This document shows positions 1 to 12,011 of a DNA stretch of 64,000 bases, in pieces. Within the stretch, counting starts at the first letter, position 1. Each line of letters starts with the position of its first letter. The DNA is from Mercenaria mercenaria (Eukaryota; Mollusca; Bivalvia; Venerida; Veneridae), in assembly GCF_021730395.1 (NCBI RefSeq), contig NC_069378.1:26558001-26622000 (forward strand), written 5' to 3'. The notes beneath the pieces were generated by a model. It was not told the DNA's origin. It saw only the letters and a list, made by a program, of their open reading frames with translations, and did not search any database. A program made the position numbers and the translations under genes.

Positions 1-1540
1 CTGTGCAAGCAATGCAGTTTATATTCCATTCAACCAACAACTATCAATTTTGGGTTACATGAATACTAGGATTTCCTAATTCATGTGATTAGACACTTAT
101 GACACTGCTGGGAAACGGCGATATAATCACTGCCACTAATTATGCAAATTGGCATTATGGAATGGTGACTTATGACTGTGAACTTTGCTGAGTACTTTGA
201 ACTTTGTCATTATCCAAATTATACTAAATGCCATATTAATGGTATATTGACATGTTTTCTAGACGCACATTTAACAAATGATTGTAAGCAACACATTTTT
301 GATATTTCAATATGGAATCGGTAATAGATTAATTCTTGTAGATGGCCGTTCGATTATTTTTGTCCGTAATGTTTTATATAACCCTGTATGTATGTTAGTC
401 TTCTTATTTGTTCACTTTACAATTCTCTTTCACGTATGTTATAGAATGGAAATTTGCTTATTGAAGGTTATTTAAAGCAATCCGTCTACTGTATCTCCCC
501 GCCGTAGTTTCCATTAGCGGTTGCCTTACTTTGCGATGTATGGCTCTGTTTTTGTTTGCCCTTCTTATTGTTTTCAGAAAGTTTAGTCTTACCTTTTAAA
601 CTACATTCTCTACATTACAAACATAGGCAGGTACTCTCTATAAATTTATTTTACTAGAATTAATGCCACAACGGCATAATTCAGGTCAAAGGCGCAATGG
701 TAAAAGATGACCCTAGGAACCATTCTAGGTATGATTTCAACAAGGGTGAGTGCTTTGGTAGAACAACCGACATTCCTTGAGCCAACTGGATGGTTTTATC
801 ACTGGAAGAATTCTATACTCAAGGCAAGGTTTCAATCCAAAGTCGATGAGGGCCAAGTTATTTGAAATCAGCGATTTCAACCACTTCAAGCTCAATCAAA
901 AATATCAAAGTTCGTGATATTTATGAATAATTCACACGAAATGCTATCCCATTACATTAATTCCCTAGTAACTTGTAAGCTGTTTTGGTAGTATGCCCCG
1001 ACATTTCTTTCCTGGCGCCAAGCAAAGTCCCTTGACTCCGCATCGCTATATGAACTTTTATAATATGTGTTTTAGCGGTCCCAGTGATAGACTCGGCTAA
1101 TTTCGGAACAAACAAGTGAATAATTCTGATGATACATGCAATAGTAATATTTCAGAGTTGGTATTAAGCTAGTTGTTGACATGTTTGTAGCTGAACACGT
1201 TTCAAAATGCTGTCAATGTATAGTCGAATCTGAAGACAAAAATCCTTTTCTCTCCCAATTCATGAATGAACGCATTAATGATGCCATGATTTAACTACAA
1301 ATTTTAGGCTTATAAGTAAATTTACAGCCTGATTCTAACATGTATTAGAGACTGAGTGTTCATACTCAAATGTCCTGTTTTGATATATAATATAACATGA
1401 TAATATACATTGTATGTATGTATCATGCCACCAAGTCACTGATGACTTGAACACGAATGTTTATTGTGAAAATCGAAGTTATATCATTTTTTCTTAATTG
1501 AGACAATAATTATGACCTTAATAGACATGAGCCAGAAGTG
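1..1540. other. gene-free flank
   Basis: AT-rich sequence without a coding region I can support. The only recognisable part is a diverged SINE relic near 655-885. No splice-bounded reading frame with recognisable protein similarity was seen on either strand. Confidence 0.5.
655..885 (-). mobile_element. tRNA-derived SINE relic (minus)
   Basis: Read on the minus strand it matches the copies at 33190-33460 and 37075-37275. Shared parts are the segment GGTAGAACAACCGAC, the stretch around GAATTCTA and the order of blocks. It is strongly diverged and its ends are approximate. Confidence 0.45.
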
Positions 1541-2055
1541 GTTTTGCTCCCCCCACAGGGGAATTTTGTGGACCATATGTTTTTGAAACCCCAATGTATG
1601 GTGAACATTTTGGCATAAAGTTTGCAACTGGCGAGCGAGGCTTTTCTCCGTAACCATGCTTTAAAGTACGTTACCCTCAAAACCTATAATTTTTTCATCA
1701 ATTTTTAAAGACAAATTGTATCATTATATTAGTAAATCATTTCAAGTTTGCATATGTTATTTCAAGGTCTATACTAGATGCTGCAATCTGATTAAATTTT
1801 AATGTCTGAAATGTAATGTTAATTAAGAAAAATATTGGAAAAAGATACGTTACCCTAAAAAACAAACATTTTTGCATAAAGTTTTTACTGCAAATTTAGA
1901 TGACCAGGTAATCAAAAAGTGAAGTTACCATTAAAAAGTTCAATGTTCAACAAAAAATAGTATATAGGTTTCCAGTATAAGTTAAGAGAAATCTGATTTT
2001 AGCGAGTCTTAAAATGTTACGTCATTCTTCCAAAATGTGCTATTTTTCAATCATA
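1540..2055. repeat. ACGTTACC-bearing repeat, left part
   Basis: The phrase TACGTTACCCT recurs near 1670 and 1845, about 173 bases apart, in AT-rich sequence. The same phrase recurs on the other side of the 2056-5886 insertion (near 6038, 6200 and 6361). I read this as one degenerate ~165-175-bp tandem repeat split by the insertion. Confidence 0.4.
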
Positions 2056-3192
2056 CAGTCCCTGGCTCGCGGATTTTGCCTTTTTCCTCGTTACCACCGG
2101 CACAAATATTTGCCTTGAGTGGAAAATTGCGATGATTTTTTCACATTGAACGGCTGTTGACAAGAGCGAAAAATCGCGGTGATTATATAATACACCGCAA
2201 TAGAAGTATCAATAAATGCCCGCGGCGAGTCACGAGGAATAATCTCAGCGGGTCGCGGTGAATTGCGATGGATCGCGGTGAACCACCGGCAATCACCGCG
2301 AAATCCAGGTAAATTTTGTAGCTTTAATACATATAAACTCTCTACTAATGTTACATGTATAATTGCATTAGTTTTTTCTGTTAAAATGGACAAATAATAG
2401 GGTTTAAGAACAAATAAATAAAATTTATGTTGATGTGTCATTCCATTAGTTTAGTAAATATCTATAGTATTTAACAAATTAAAATTTATTCCTATCTTAC
2501 CTTTTGGATAAATTTCAAAATTTACACGTAGGGCTTGGCGTTGGAATTTTGTAGCTTTAATTTGAAATTTAATGATTTCCTGTTGAGGATTAATGTTTAT
2601 ATTCATTCGCAAAATAAAACAGAAATATAAGCAATATATAGCATAAACTGTCTCATGTCATTGTGGAGTACCGAGGTTGGAGAAACAAAAATGACCCGTT
2701 TAACACTTGCAGGAAGTATCACTTTTCATACTGTTTATTGTCATCAATATTTTAAGCATAGTCAAATACTGTATAATACACGTACTTGACACTTGACACT
2801 TTTCTATTTTTGTAAAGAAACAGTTGCACAATGTGATATGTATTATGAACATACATTAATTATATCAGGCCTTTTTGTTGTAGAATATTATATAAAATAT
2901 ATAAAGAAATCGTTGTTTAAGTACTTTCTAAGTAAACCACTTTACATTTCGGCAAGGATGGTCACCTGTTTTTACCAACTTAGTTTTAAATATAATTTTA
3001 TAATAGAATTTTATTAAATCTTTAGGCACAATAAAAATCATAATTAAGAGTCTTTGTGTTTTCGTTTTCGGCAAAGGCCGACTCTTATTTTATCCAATTG
3101 TAGCTAGTTTTAACAGTTTTAACCAAATTTACACAGTTTTTACATGTTTTACATAGAAAAGAAACAAAGGTAATAAAACTTTAAAAAGAAAT

Positions 3193-3405
3193 GAGCCGTG
3201 CCATGAGAAAAGCAACATAATTGGTTTGGTACCAGCATGGATCCAGACAAGCCTGCGCATACAATCTGTTTGGTCAGGGTTCATGCTGTTCCGTTACAGT
3301 TTCTCCAATGCCAATAGGCTTTAAAAGCGAACAGCATGGATCCTGTCCAGACTGCGCGGATGCTGGTCGCAAACCCACTATGTTGGTTTTCTCATGGCAC
3401 GGCTC
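3193..3405. mobile_element. GAGCCG palindromic MITE, copy 1
   Basis: 213 bp that folds on itself. It starts GAGCCGTGCCATGAGAAAA and ends with the complement, and the inner arms contain CAGCATGGATCC and its partner. It is flanked by AAAT on both sides (3189-3192 and 3406-3409), a 4-bp target duplication. No coding capacity; the reading frames crossing it are by-products of the palindrome. Related copies lie at 4413, 30986 and 47021. Confidence 0.8.
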
Positions 3406-4412
3406 AAATAACTTTAAGAAATCCAGTAGGAATGACATAGGAAAATCCAGAAGTGAGGAAGTACAGTAAACAAGCAGACGACGACAGGCAACCGAAAGCA
3501 GGCAACAGGTAAACAGGTAATTTTTGGCTAAGAATTATACCGCGAAATTGAGGTGTTCCGTACTCAGGAAATGCGTGTAGATCTTTTATTATCCAATAGA
3601 TTTGCTTCCAACTTTCCACATCGATAAAAGATAGATACAGCTAGATTGACAGGGCATTTTCATTAAGATATCAACATTAAACTAAACAAAATTACTTAAA
3701 AACGGCATATTTTCAGTAAAATTACCGGTAAAATTTCATACAGCGTGGTCGTGAATAGCTATTATGTCTAAAAAGTAAATAAATTGAAATTAATGCGGAT
3801 ATTTAATTTGGACTTTCGGCTAGGAAAGGCAAAAAACAGAATTAAAAAATCTTTAATAATAACAAAATGCCGTCAATTTAAAAAATACAGTAAAGCGAAA
3901 TTGTTAACCATAATGCGAATAGTAAAGTACATGGAGTAACATATTTATCGATATGACATACAGACGTGGCGTGTAATCTGAATGGAAGGTATCGGACGTA
4001 AATACATTGTTGTTATAAATGTGTAAAAGTTAGTTTATATAATGAAAACATACGTATTTCTGTTGGAGTTTAAAGCACTGACTTAAAAATATTTCTATGA
4101 TTTTTATTTTGCATCCATGGAAAATTTATCTGTTATCATGATATATATTTCTAGTTTTTATTAAATCAATCATTTTTATTGCAAAAGTTTCATGAACATT
4201 ATCGGGTGAAAATCAATTCCGTTTTAAATGCAGATATTTTATATACATTATAAAATCATTTTCGATATTATTAATTTCACTATGTAACACTTTCAACGCC
4301 TTATTTACATGTAGCAGACTTGATCACTAAAATATTACAGAAAGCTGTAAATATATGATTTTTAAACTCGTAATCTGATAATATCTGATAAAAATTAATT
4401 CACTATATAATT

Positions 4413-4618
4413 GAGCCGCGCCATGAGAAAATCAACATAGTGGCTTTGTTACCGCGCAGTCTAGACAGGATCCAAGCTGTTCGCTTTCATAACCTACTGC
4501 AGTAAGAGAAACAGTTAACGAACAACACAGATCCTGATCAGACCGCGCGGATGCGCAGGCTGGTCAGGATCCATGCAGGTCGCAAAGCTACTTTGTTGGT
4601 TTTCTCAAGGCGCGGCTC
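4413..4618. mobile_element. GAGCCG palindromic MITE, copy 2
   Basis: 206 bp of the same family, GAGCCGCGCCATGAG to GGCGCGGCTC, with the internal GGATCC arms. The flanks (AATT and ATAT) no longer give a clean 4-bp duplication. It lies inside the 2056-5886 element. Confidence 0.75.
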
Positions 4619-5888
4619 ATATTATGCAAACCTCCTGGAAAATAATAAGATATAAGATAACGAAGTGAAATCTTCAATTACCTCATCGTTAGTTCTAATA
4701 AGTCCTTTAATTCCTGATCTGTTTCTTGTCGTCACACATGTATTTTACAAGAAAATGCGAAATTTGATTCGTCCGTTGACGAAGTGTCATTATAGGTTAC
4801 TTTTTAATTCCAGCGTAATTCTGTAACTTTTAAGTTAAACACAATATCACAACTATGATGAACAATGACTGTTTTCATGTCTTTAATTTTCACGTGTACT
4901 TAATGCTTGACTAGTAACATCTTTATTGGTTAACGAACTGATCAATGGAAAATTTAGAACATAGCATGAAACACTCAAATAAGTATCAATTATAATTAAA
5001 TTCATATCTCGGAATTAAAACAAATGGGCATCATTGCACTTGGGGCAATTATCGATCACAATACGTTGATGAATGAAATCGAATTTTGGATGTGTGATGT
5101 ATTTTTGCAACTCAGCCATCAACATATTCAATTACTTCAACATAAATAGTGTTTTATTAAATATTGTTGCAATATTATTCAAAACCAAAATCATCTGGTT
5201 AAAATGAATTAGCTAATTATAGTATACGAGTCCAATGAAATTACATAACGCGGGAATTTTAAAAGCAGTGACAGTCTTTTGTGCATTTATGAAATTATAG
5301 AATTTAATGGAAATTATACTTGAAATAGAATAGTTAGAATATATAAATGCTTGCAAAATACAAAATACTATTTAGTTTCATCTTGTCTAAATAAATTAAC
5401 AAATAATACAGTAGAACATGTATATATACATGTATTATACAAGTTCAAAGACATAATGACATTAAATTTCATAACCCTGATGTTTTGAAAATATAATTCT
5501 TGCATTTATTAAATTATATAAGTTAATGGAAATAACACCTGAAATAGAGAAGTAGAAAGAAAGAAATGATTCAAAAATATAAAACATTGTTTAATTTCTC
5601 CATTTCTTATCCCATGATAGTGTTGAAATTTTAAATTAATTGTATACATAACAACAAGCCACTGCATTTACCTGTAAATCGCGGCGAATCATCGCAATTC
5701 ACCGCGAACCACCGGCACTTCATCGCGATGCGCCGCGACCGTCATCGCGGGACACCGCAATCGATTTTATTGCATTTGGTCGCGGCGGACGCTGTTAAAT
5801 GTATTGCGGAGATGCATGAAAAAACGCGCATCCCCGCGGCTCAGGAAATTGTCCGCGCTAGGGTCCAATCCGCGAGCCAGGGACTGTA

Positions 5889-6480
5889 CATAATTCGAAC
5901 ATGTTTTTCTTAAAAATATTCATATTAATTTTATATTAACATTCTTTAGTTACATGTAATACAACTATCTATTTACTTATTAACAAGCCTCTAGCTTGTA
6001 AGATATGTTACATTGAATTTGAATTCTACATTACATTTTACGTTACCGTGTTACATACAAATTATAGTTTATGTCTTCAGGTTCTTTAAAACATACTTTA
6101 TCATTTGAAAAAAAAATTAAAAACATCACAATACTATTCTGTTCTTACCAGTATAGTTTTACATTTCAAACTGTATTTATATATCAAACTAAGTTACAAT
6201 TTACGTTACCGAACACACAAACTGTTATCTATTGTGTTCTGTTACCTTAAATGTACTTTAGCATTTAGAAATAGCGTATTTACAATTCAATCAAAATATG
6301 TTTTAACATAGCTTTGCATTTTAACTTTAAACACATGTATTTAAAAACAATCTACGTTAAAATTTACGTTACCTAACATATAAACTATACATTTTTCATG
6401 TATTCTGTAATGTGAACACATAATTTATCTTTGAAAAATAAATATTTTTTTTTTTTGGTTTTAAATATTTTGCACATACA
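5889..6480. repeat. ACGTTACC-bearing tandem repeat, right part
   Basis: TTTACGTTACC recurs near 6038, 6200 and 6361, spacing about 162 bases, each followed by similar AT-rich text (ACATACAAA, ACACACAAA, ACATATAAA). Degenerate, about three units. Confidence 0.5.
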
Positions 6481-7740
6481 TTTAACAATCAAACTGTAAA
6501 ACTAAAACCTAATTTACATGGCTCATGATTACATTTTCATGAGAACCCTACGCACACAAACTTCTTTTAAACACTTAATATAATATGTCATCTATTTATG
6601 CACATTGTAGTGACATATTTACAATATATACAGACGTTGCCCAGAACAGTGCACTATAATGATGCTAAATCTGAAACAGACATGTCACTATATTTTGAAA
6701 TCTTGTTCATGTTTTTGTACACACTTCATCCAACTTGTTGTCAATCTCGACTGTATCCTTATGTAGATATGGCATCTGGAATACTGTGATTTTCTTTAAT
6801 ACTGTCTGTATATTACAGATCTGTGTCCTTTAGCTCCGTTTTTCTCATCCCTTCATTTAGAGATTGGTAGTTTACACTACCCTTTCTGTGCACAATCCGG
6901 GTGGAAAGGGTCGGGCTATGACAACAACCGTATGAACCTTGCTCTTGTCACTGTGGCTTTACACAATCATGGAAACATCGACTTTGAGGGGTTATTGTCA
7001 GGGTCTTTGCAATGTGTTCAGGTCTCCTGAAGTCTCTAAAACTGACGGTAGATATGGCTGTGCAGCCTTTATTTAACCAAAACAGCCAGTGTATTTTGGC
7101 TGAAGCATGAGTCCCTTCCAGATGGGAATTGGTATTTCGGGACCTGTCGCGGGACCAGTCTGGTTTAAGGAATATATATTCTTGGGCTTGAAGCCTGGGG
7201 AAAGGGACCCCGGATCATGGATCACTTACTTTGGATCCCTTTTCAGGTATGGGTCAGCAGAGGCTAAACCCAGTCCGGCAATAGACGCAGAAACTGCATC
7301 CATTGGGTTGGGGTCTTCCCAGCTTCCTGGGCATCCCATGTTTATCCTTGTGAAAGATGCAGAAACTACATTCATCTGTCCGCCAAGCTTTCCAGAAAAC
7401 CTAAGTTTCTCAGATTTGTATGTCTTGCTAGGTATTTTGGATGTGTTGTAGAAATTTAGGTTAGAAGGGGTATCACATAGTACACATTAGTATGAGTATG
7501 ATAGTCCCATCCCTGGGTATCCCAACACCGAAATAATTTGGTATGTTTCTCCACAACCCAGGAGTTTATGAAGTAATGTCTGTATGTGTATCCACTGGTA
7601 TGCATTAGTGTCAGTATTATGGTCCTTGCTCTGGGTATCCCAGGGCCTTCATAATTTGGTATGTTTTTCAAGGCATCCCAGAAGTTTATGAACTGAGGTC
7701 AGGGCATCCCATGGGCATCCCATGACCTTAATTCTTGTTA
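6481..7740. repeat. gene-free stretch with degenerate direct repeats
   Basis: From about 7480 to 7715 two ~118-bp units share CTGGGTATCCCA, ATAATTTGGTATGTTT and AGTTTATGAA. GGGCATCCCATG occurs near 7328, 7704 and 7714. A 114-codon open frame at 7107-7451 contains internally repeated text (GCAGAAACTRCATYCAT) and resembles no protein I recognise, so it is not called as a gene. Confidence 0.4.
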
Positions 7741-7819
7741 TAATGAGATATGTGTGGAATAACTGCTTTTATCTTATGCTAACTAATGAAATACTGTATT
7801 CTATCAGTTAAATATTTTC

Positions 7820-7877
7820 ATATCTCACTCACACTGTAAAAATATCAAATCTATATTTTCACACTGTGAGAGATATA
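7820..7877. repeat. short hairpin repeat
   Basis: Inverted arms around CATATCTCACTCACACTG and CACACTGTGAGAGATAT with a short AT loop. Confidence 0.5.
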
Positions 7878-8165
7878 GCTCCGCCCCTCTCATACATTGT
7901 GTATGAATTTTAAATTATTTGCTTAAAACAGGATGAAAATTGTAGTCGCACTTTGTTCTTTATAGTATATTTCTCGATTCAAGTCATTTCACATAATAAG
8001 AATCTCATAACGTTATGCAGCAAAAAATAAAATAAAATGGAACTTTATGTTATGTGCGTTTTTATAACGTCATGTCTGTTTACGCGCGTCTGTTTCCCGC
8101 GCTGAGATTAAAAATTGTTGCAAAATGCACATCTTAACGTAACTGAGCATAAAATAAAAAGAAAA

Positions 8166-8278
8166 TTTGTTTGTTTTTCGTGAATATGGAATATATCTCA
8201 CCTACGCGCTCGTGAAAATATTTGAAATTTTCTCACTTCTCAGTGAGATATATTCCATATTCACTCAAAACAAACAAA
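8166..8278. repeat. 113-bp hairpin (MITE-like)
   Basis: About 35-bp arms: TTTGTTTGTTTTTCGTGAAT followed by ATGGAATATATCTCA, paired with TGAGATATATTCCAT onward to 8278. No coding capacity. Confidence 0.6.
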
Positions 8279-10424
8279 TATCCTCTATCTATAATATAAT
8301 TAACCTTCCATTTGGGAAGTTCATACTGGTTATGGCCAATATCATTATTTTATAACTTATAAAACATCATATATGATGATATATTTTTTAATGTTCAAGT
8401 GATTTCAAACTAAATAACGTAAGTTACGTATAAAACATTTGTTCACCTAAATATATGTACATATGATAATTTCAATTTTAAAAGCATAAACATGTGTAAA
8501 TGTTTTATTTATTATGAATGATTGAACAGTTGGCATGTTTATAATATTTTATTAACATAAATGGTGAATAAAAATGAAAATGTGCATGGAAACGTATTTT
8601 AAATCTCCGTAACTCATTAAAGTTCCAACAGAAACTTGCAAACTTTTGCCTGTGAATGCAAACTACTATAAGGTTTAAGAAAATCATAATGTTGAAAATT
8701 CCCCCTGGATGGGGGAGGGGGGGGGGGGGGGGGGTTGCAGGGTCAATTGTCAGCTCAAGGTCTATAAAAAATTGTCTGATGATTTTCATTCAGTCAATTG
8801 AAAACTGATACACCGAAAAGAACAGTAACTAATGTAATAGTACCTTATTTACATATACACTGCTCGGAATTTGCCCGAAATATCGCTCTTTTTGAGCCAG
8901 GTAACCTCAAGGGCATGCATCATTAATAGATAATTATAATTACATGCATCTCGCTCTGTGGCAGAGAGAAATCAGCATGATAGTAAGCATGATTAGATAA
9001 TGATCTGTAGATTGCTTATGATAAGGAGAACACATTTCTTTTATATGAATTTGCAATAGAAAATTATTTGTTTTATATAGATAAATAAAAGTAGATAAAC
9101 ATTTTTCTTTTTTAAAACAGTTTTATTTTCCATTTTAGTATGATAATAAAATACTATTAACAAAGAGTAATAAATTGAAACAAAGTTTTATTTACAATAG
9201 AAATGATTTATAAAAAAAACTATTTTTACTATAAAGCAATTGGTTAATGCATAGATAAAGAAAAGACTTATTCTGAAGCATGAAATGCATGAATAGTTAA
9301 TATATGGTGACATATTTTTTAAAATGAAAAATAATAAGAATTTCTGATAAGAATTTCATTTCAATTGCTAAAAGTAAGATATATGACATGTGTATGGCAT
9401 CGATATATACATATAAAATAATACAAATTGTAAACACACCTATTGCGCGACTTTAGGAGCGCAATATTCTTCCGCTGAAGAACGAGTGCATATTTCCCGA
9501 TGCAAAGATAATAACCTTTTTATTACATACGAATGTACACGTATAAATATTACGTAAATATCATAAATATATTCAATAGCCTGAATAGGATTGGCAATAC
9601 TGAAATAAATAGAAAAAAATAGTGCAACAACACACACTGAATTACGTCACGCACCCAATATGAAATTCAGGCGTCAGTATATGGAAAAATATTGACGTTT
9701 CCGGTACCAGTGTCACTTAACGGGGAATAGAAACGAGTATGTAATAATCATTATTATTGCACGGATACACCCACTAACAGAATACAATAGTGAACATGGG
9801 CATTTCAAATTTAATGTGCTTAAATAATTTTTAAGTTATTTCGTCATTGATATATATATATTTGATGAAATAATGTAATGATATCAGTTAAAGAAAGCAG
9901 GGTATAAATGTTGTTGTTTGTATGTCTTTACGTATGATTTACACAAAATATTTAAGTAAATAGATCTTTTAACATGATATTTTGCTGCATTCTGAAAACA
10001 GCTATGTAAGTTTCGTGAAGAGTATTACAGAATATTTTAATTTTTGTTTTAAAATGATGTACTTCATGATGTCCTTTAGGGTGGACATTTACAGACTCAA
10101 TACAGAGTTTGCATTTTAAATAATGTACAATTAATCATGCCACTCGTTGAATACATTACGAGAATACTGTATTCATTTACAACCGCTTCTTAGAATACAA
10201 AATAATAAACAAGGCAACATAAACAAGAATAGCCAAATGCTATGACATTAGATCAAAATGCACAAAACAAAATTATTTAATTATCTATACATATTCTAGA
10301 TAATCAAATTAAAATGATAATTATGTGGGATGAAAAATTAAGATGACTATGATGAAAAATATATCTTGTCACTTTGTAATAATTTTAAAACAATCTTTCA
10401 ATCTCAAAATTATTTATATATTAA
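8279..10424. other. gene-free AT-rich stretch
   Basis: No coding region or mobile element recognised. It holds a G-run at 8711-8734 with one internal A, which could form a G-quadruplex but is also a common sequencing and assembly trouble spot. Confidence 0.5.
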
Positions 10425-11199
10425 GGTATTAGATCACTAATAGAGAACCTCCTTTTTGAAGAGTATTTAATTCCTACCATAAACCTACTTTTACTGCAAT
10501 TCTTATGTGGCGTAGGTTCAAGCCCTACTGGGACCAAATTTTTTTTTCTTTATTTTCCTTTTTTTCAAGACTTATTATTGATGTTTTGTACAAAAATGCA
10601 AAAAGATTAATCTTATAAGCGATTTTTTGGTGTTCAAAGAGAATTTACTACTTAAACAGAAGGGGTAGAGTTACACATCTTTAAAAATATTGAGTTACAC
10701 ACGGTGAAAGTTCTCTATTTTGCTTTCACTCTTAGATTATATATTGTGGAAGAAATTTAGGTAGGTTTTACGTCTTCCCTAAGGTTATTTTTAAATGGAG
10801 TAAGCAAAATTCAAAACTGAAACTCATCGTTCGACCTTATTTTTTCAATGTTGAAGTATGAATTCTGTCTCATTAAATCCGTTTACTCGAGGCACCGTAG
10901 AAAAAATGATATTAACATTTTTATTTTGTGTTTTATAATTGGTTACCAATAGCTTGATGTTTCTTCGATTGAAATTAATGGTAAAATGAGTTCTCTGCAA
11001 ACTTTTTGGATAGTGGCTATCACTTTGAAATTTGTCTCTACTTGAGCTTGAGGAGATACCACAAGTTATTCAAAATTTATAAAAAAACGGCACGGTAAAA
11101 GTTGTTTAAAATTTGCAAAATAGTGCAAAACATGGTTACCTTTCAGAATATACCAAGCAAAGGCCATTTTGTAAACATTACTATTAGTGACCTAATACC
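10425..11199. mobile_element. TTAA-flanked TIR element, 775 bp
   Basis: Inverted ends GGTATTAGATCACTAATAG and CTATTAGTGACCTAATACC, flanked by TTAA on both sides (10421-10424, 11200-11203). TTAA targets are used by piggyBac and Kolobok. No transposase frame. Inside, around 10508-10540, there is a tRNA-like 3' half (GGTTCAAGCCC, then ACTGGGACCA), probably a tRNA or SINE fragment captured by the element. Confidence 0.7.
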
Positions 11200-12011
11200 T
11201 TAAAAAGATTTGGCCGTGTCTTTTTATATAAAGTCTAATCTTTTTTCATTTCGCTGATTGTGGTTATTGATACATACACAGAACGAAAGGCAGCCTGTAC
11301 AAATAATGCGATAACAGACAGACAGACAGACAGACAGATTTCTTTATTACAACCCAAGTATACATTTACGTATACAATTTGGGGATTTTCTAATAAAGTT
11401 ATTCATAACATTATATATCCTGTAGTAAACATAAAGATAGATGCACAAGTTTAAACAATATCAAATTCAAGCATACATGATCAAAATTTGATACAGATGG
11501 TGGGGGAATTCATATGTTTTTTCTGATAAAATATTCAATGTATTAAAGTTGCATATAAAGGCGTCATTATTAATTATAAAGAGAAAAAAAAAGAAAAAAG
11601 GATTGGTGTTTATTGCAGCAAGCATATTGAAGTTTCAACATTCTAAAACACGTTTGAGATGGTCATTTGTCAAACAAGATGATTTTATTCAAATTACATG
11701 CATGAATGAATTGACTTGAATAAAAATATACATATGTTTACATTTAGGGCTATTTTTTTCTCATAATAAAAAGTAGTGCTAAGTCAATAAGGTTATTAAA
11801 AGTTGTTACGCTATTTTTGCATAAAACGAATTGACGATAATTGATGAATGATCATTGATTATGTGATTTTAATGAAATGCCATAATAATGTAAAGACGTG
11901 CCTGATGAATCATTGTCTTGTGGATTTATATTTTTATTGGATTATTACACGTGCTGTTTCGGTAAGTGCAATAGCAGATTTAATGTATTATTTTAATTGC
12001 TGTAAAATACA

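Larger units (their letters stand above)
2056..5886. mobile_element. TA-flanked pogo/Tc1-mariner-like non-autonomous element
   Basis: The ends are perfect 20-base inverted repeats, CAGTCCCTGGCTCGCGGATT at 2056 and its complement ending at 5886, each followed outward by TA. TA duplication and CAG ends fit Tc1/mariner, pogo-like. Inside the ends lie longer imperfect inverted regions (about 2056-2315 and 5660-5886) packed with CGCGGTGA/TCACCGCG octamers, for example at 2175, 2254, 2274 and 2293. No transposase frame is visible in the 3.8 kb, so it is non-autonomous or a relic. It carries two GAGCCG MITEs (3193-3405, 4413-4618). The TA duplication alone is weak; the long matching ends carry the call. 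Confidence 0.7.

Noticed and set aside
7107-7451. 114-codon open frame
   Set aside because: Contains internally repeated nucleotide text, no recognisable domain and no splice context.
8711-8734. Functional G-quadruplex
   Set aside because: A plain G-run is more simply slippage or a sequencing artefact; nothing nearby suggests a role.
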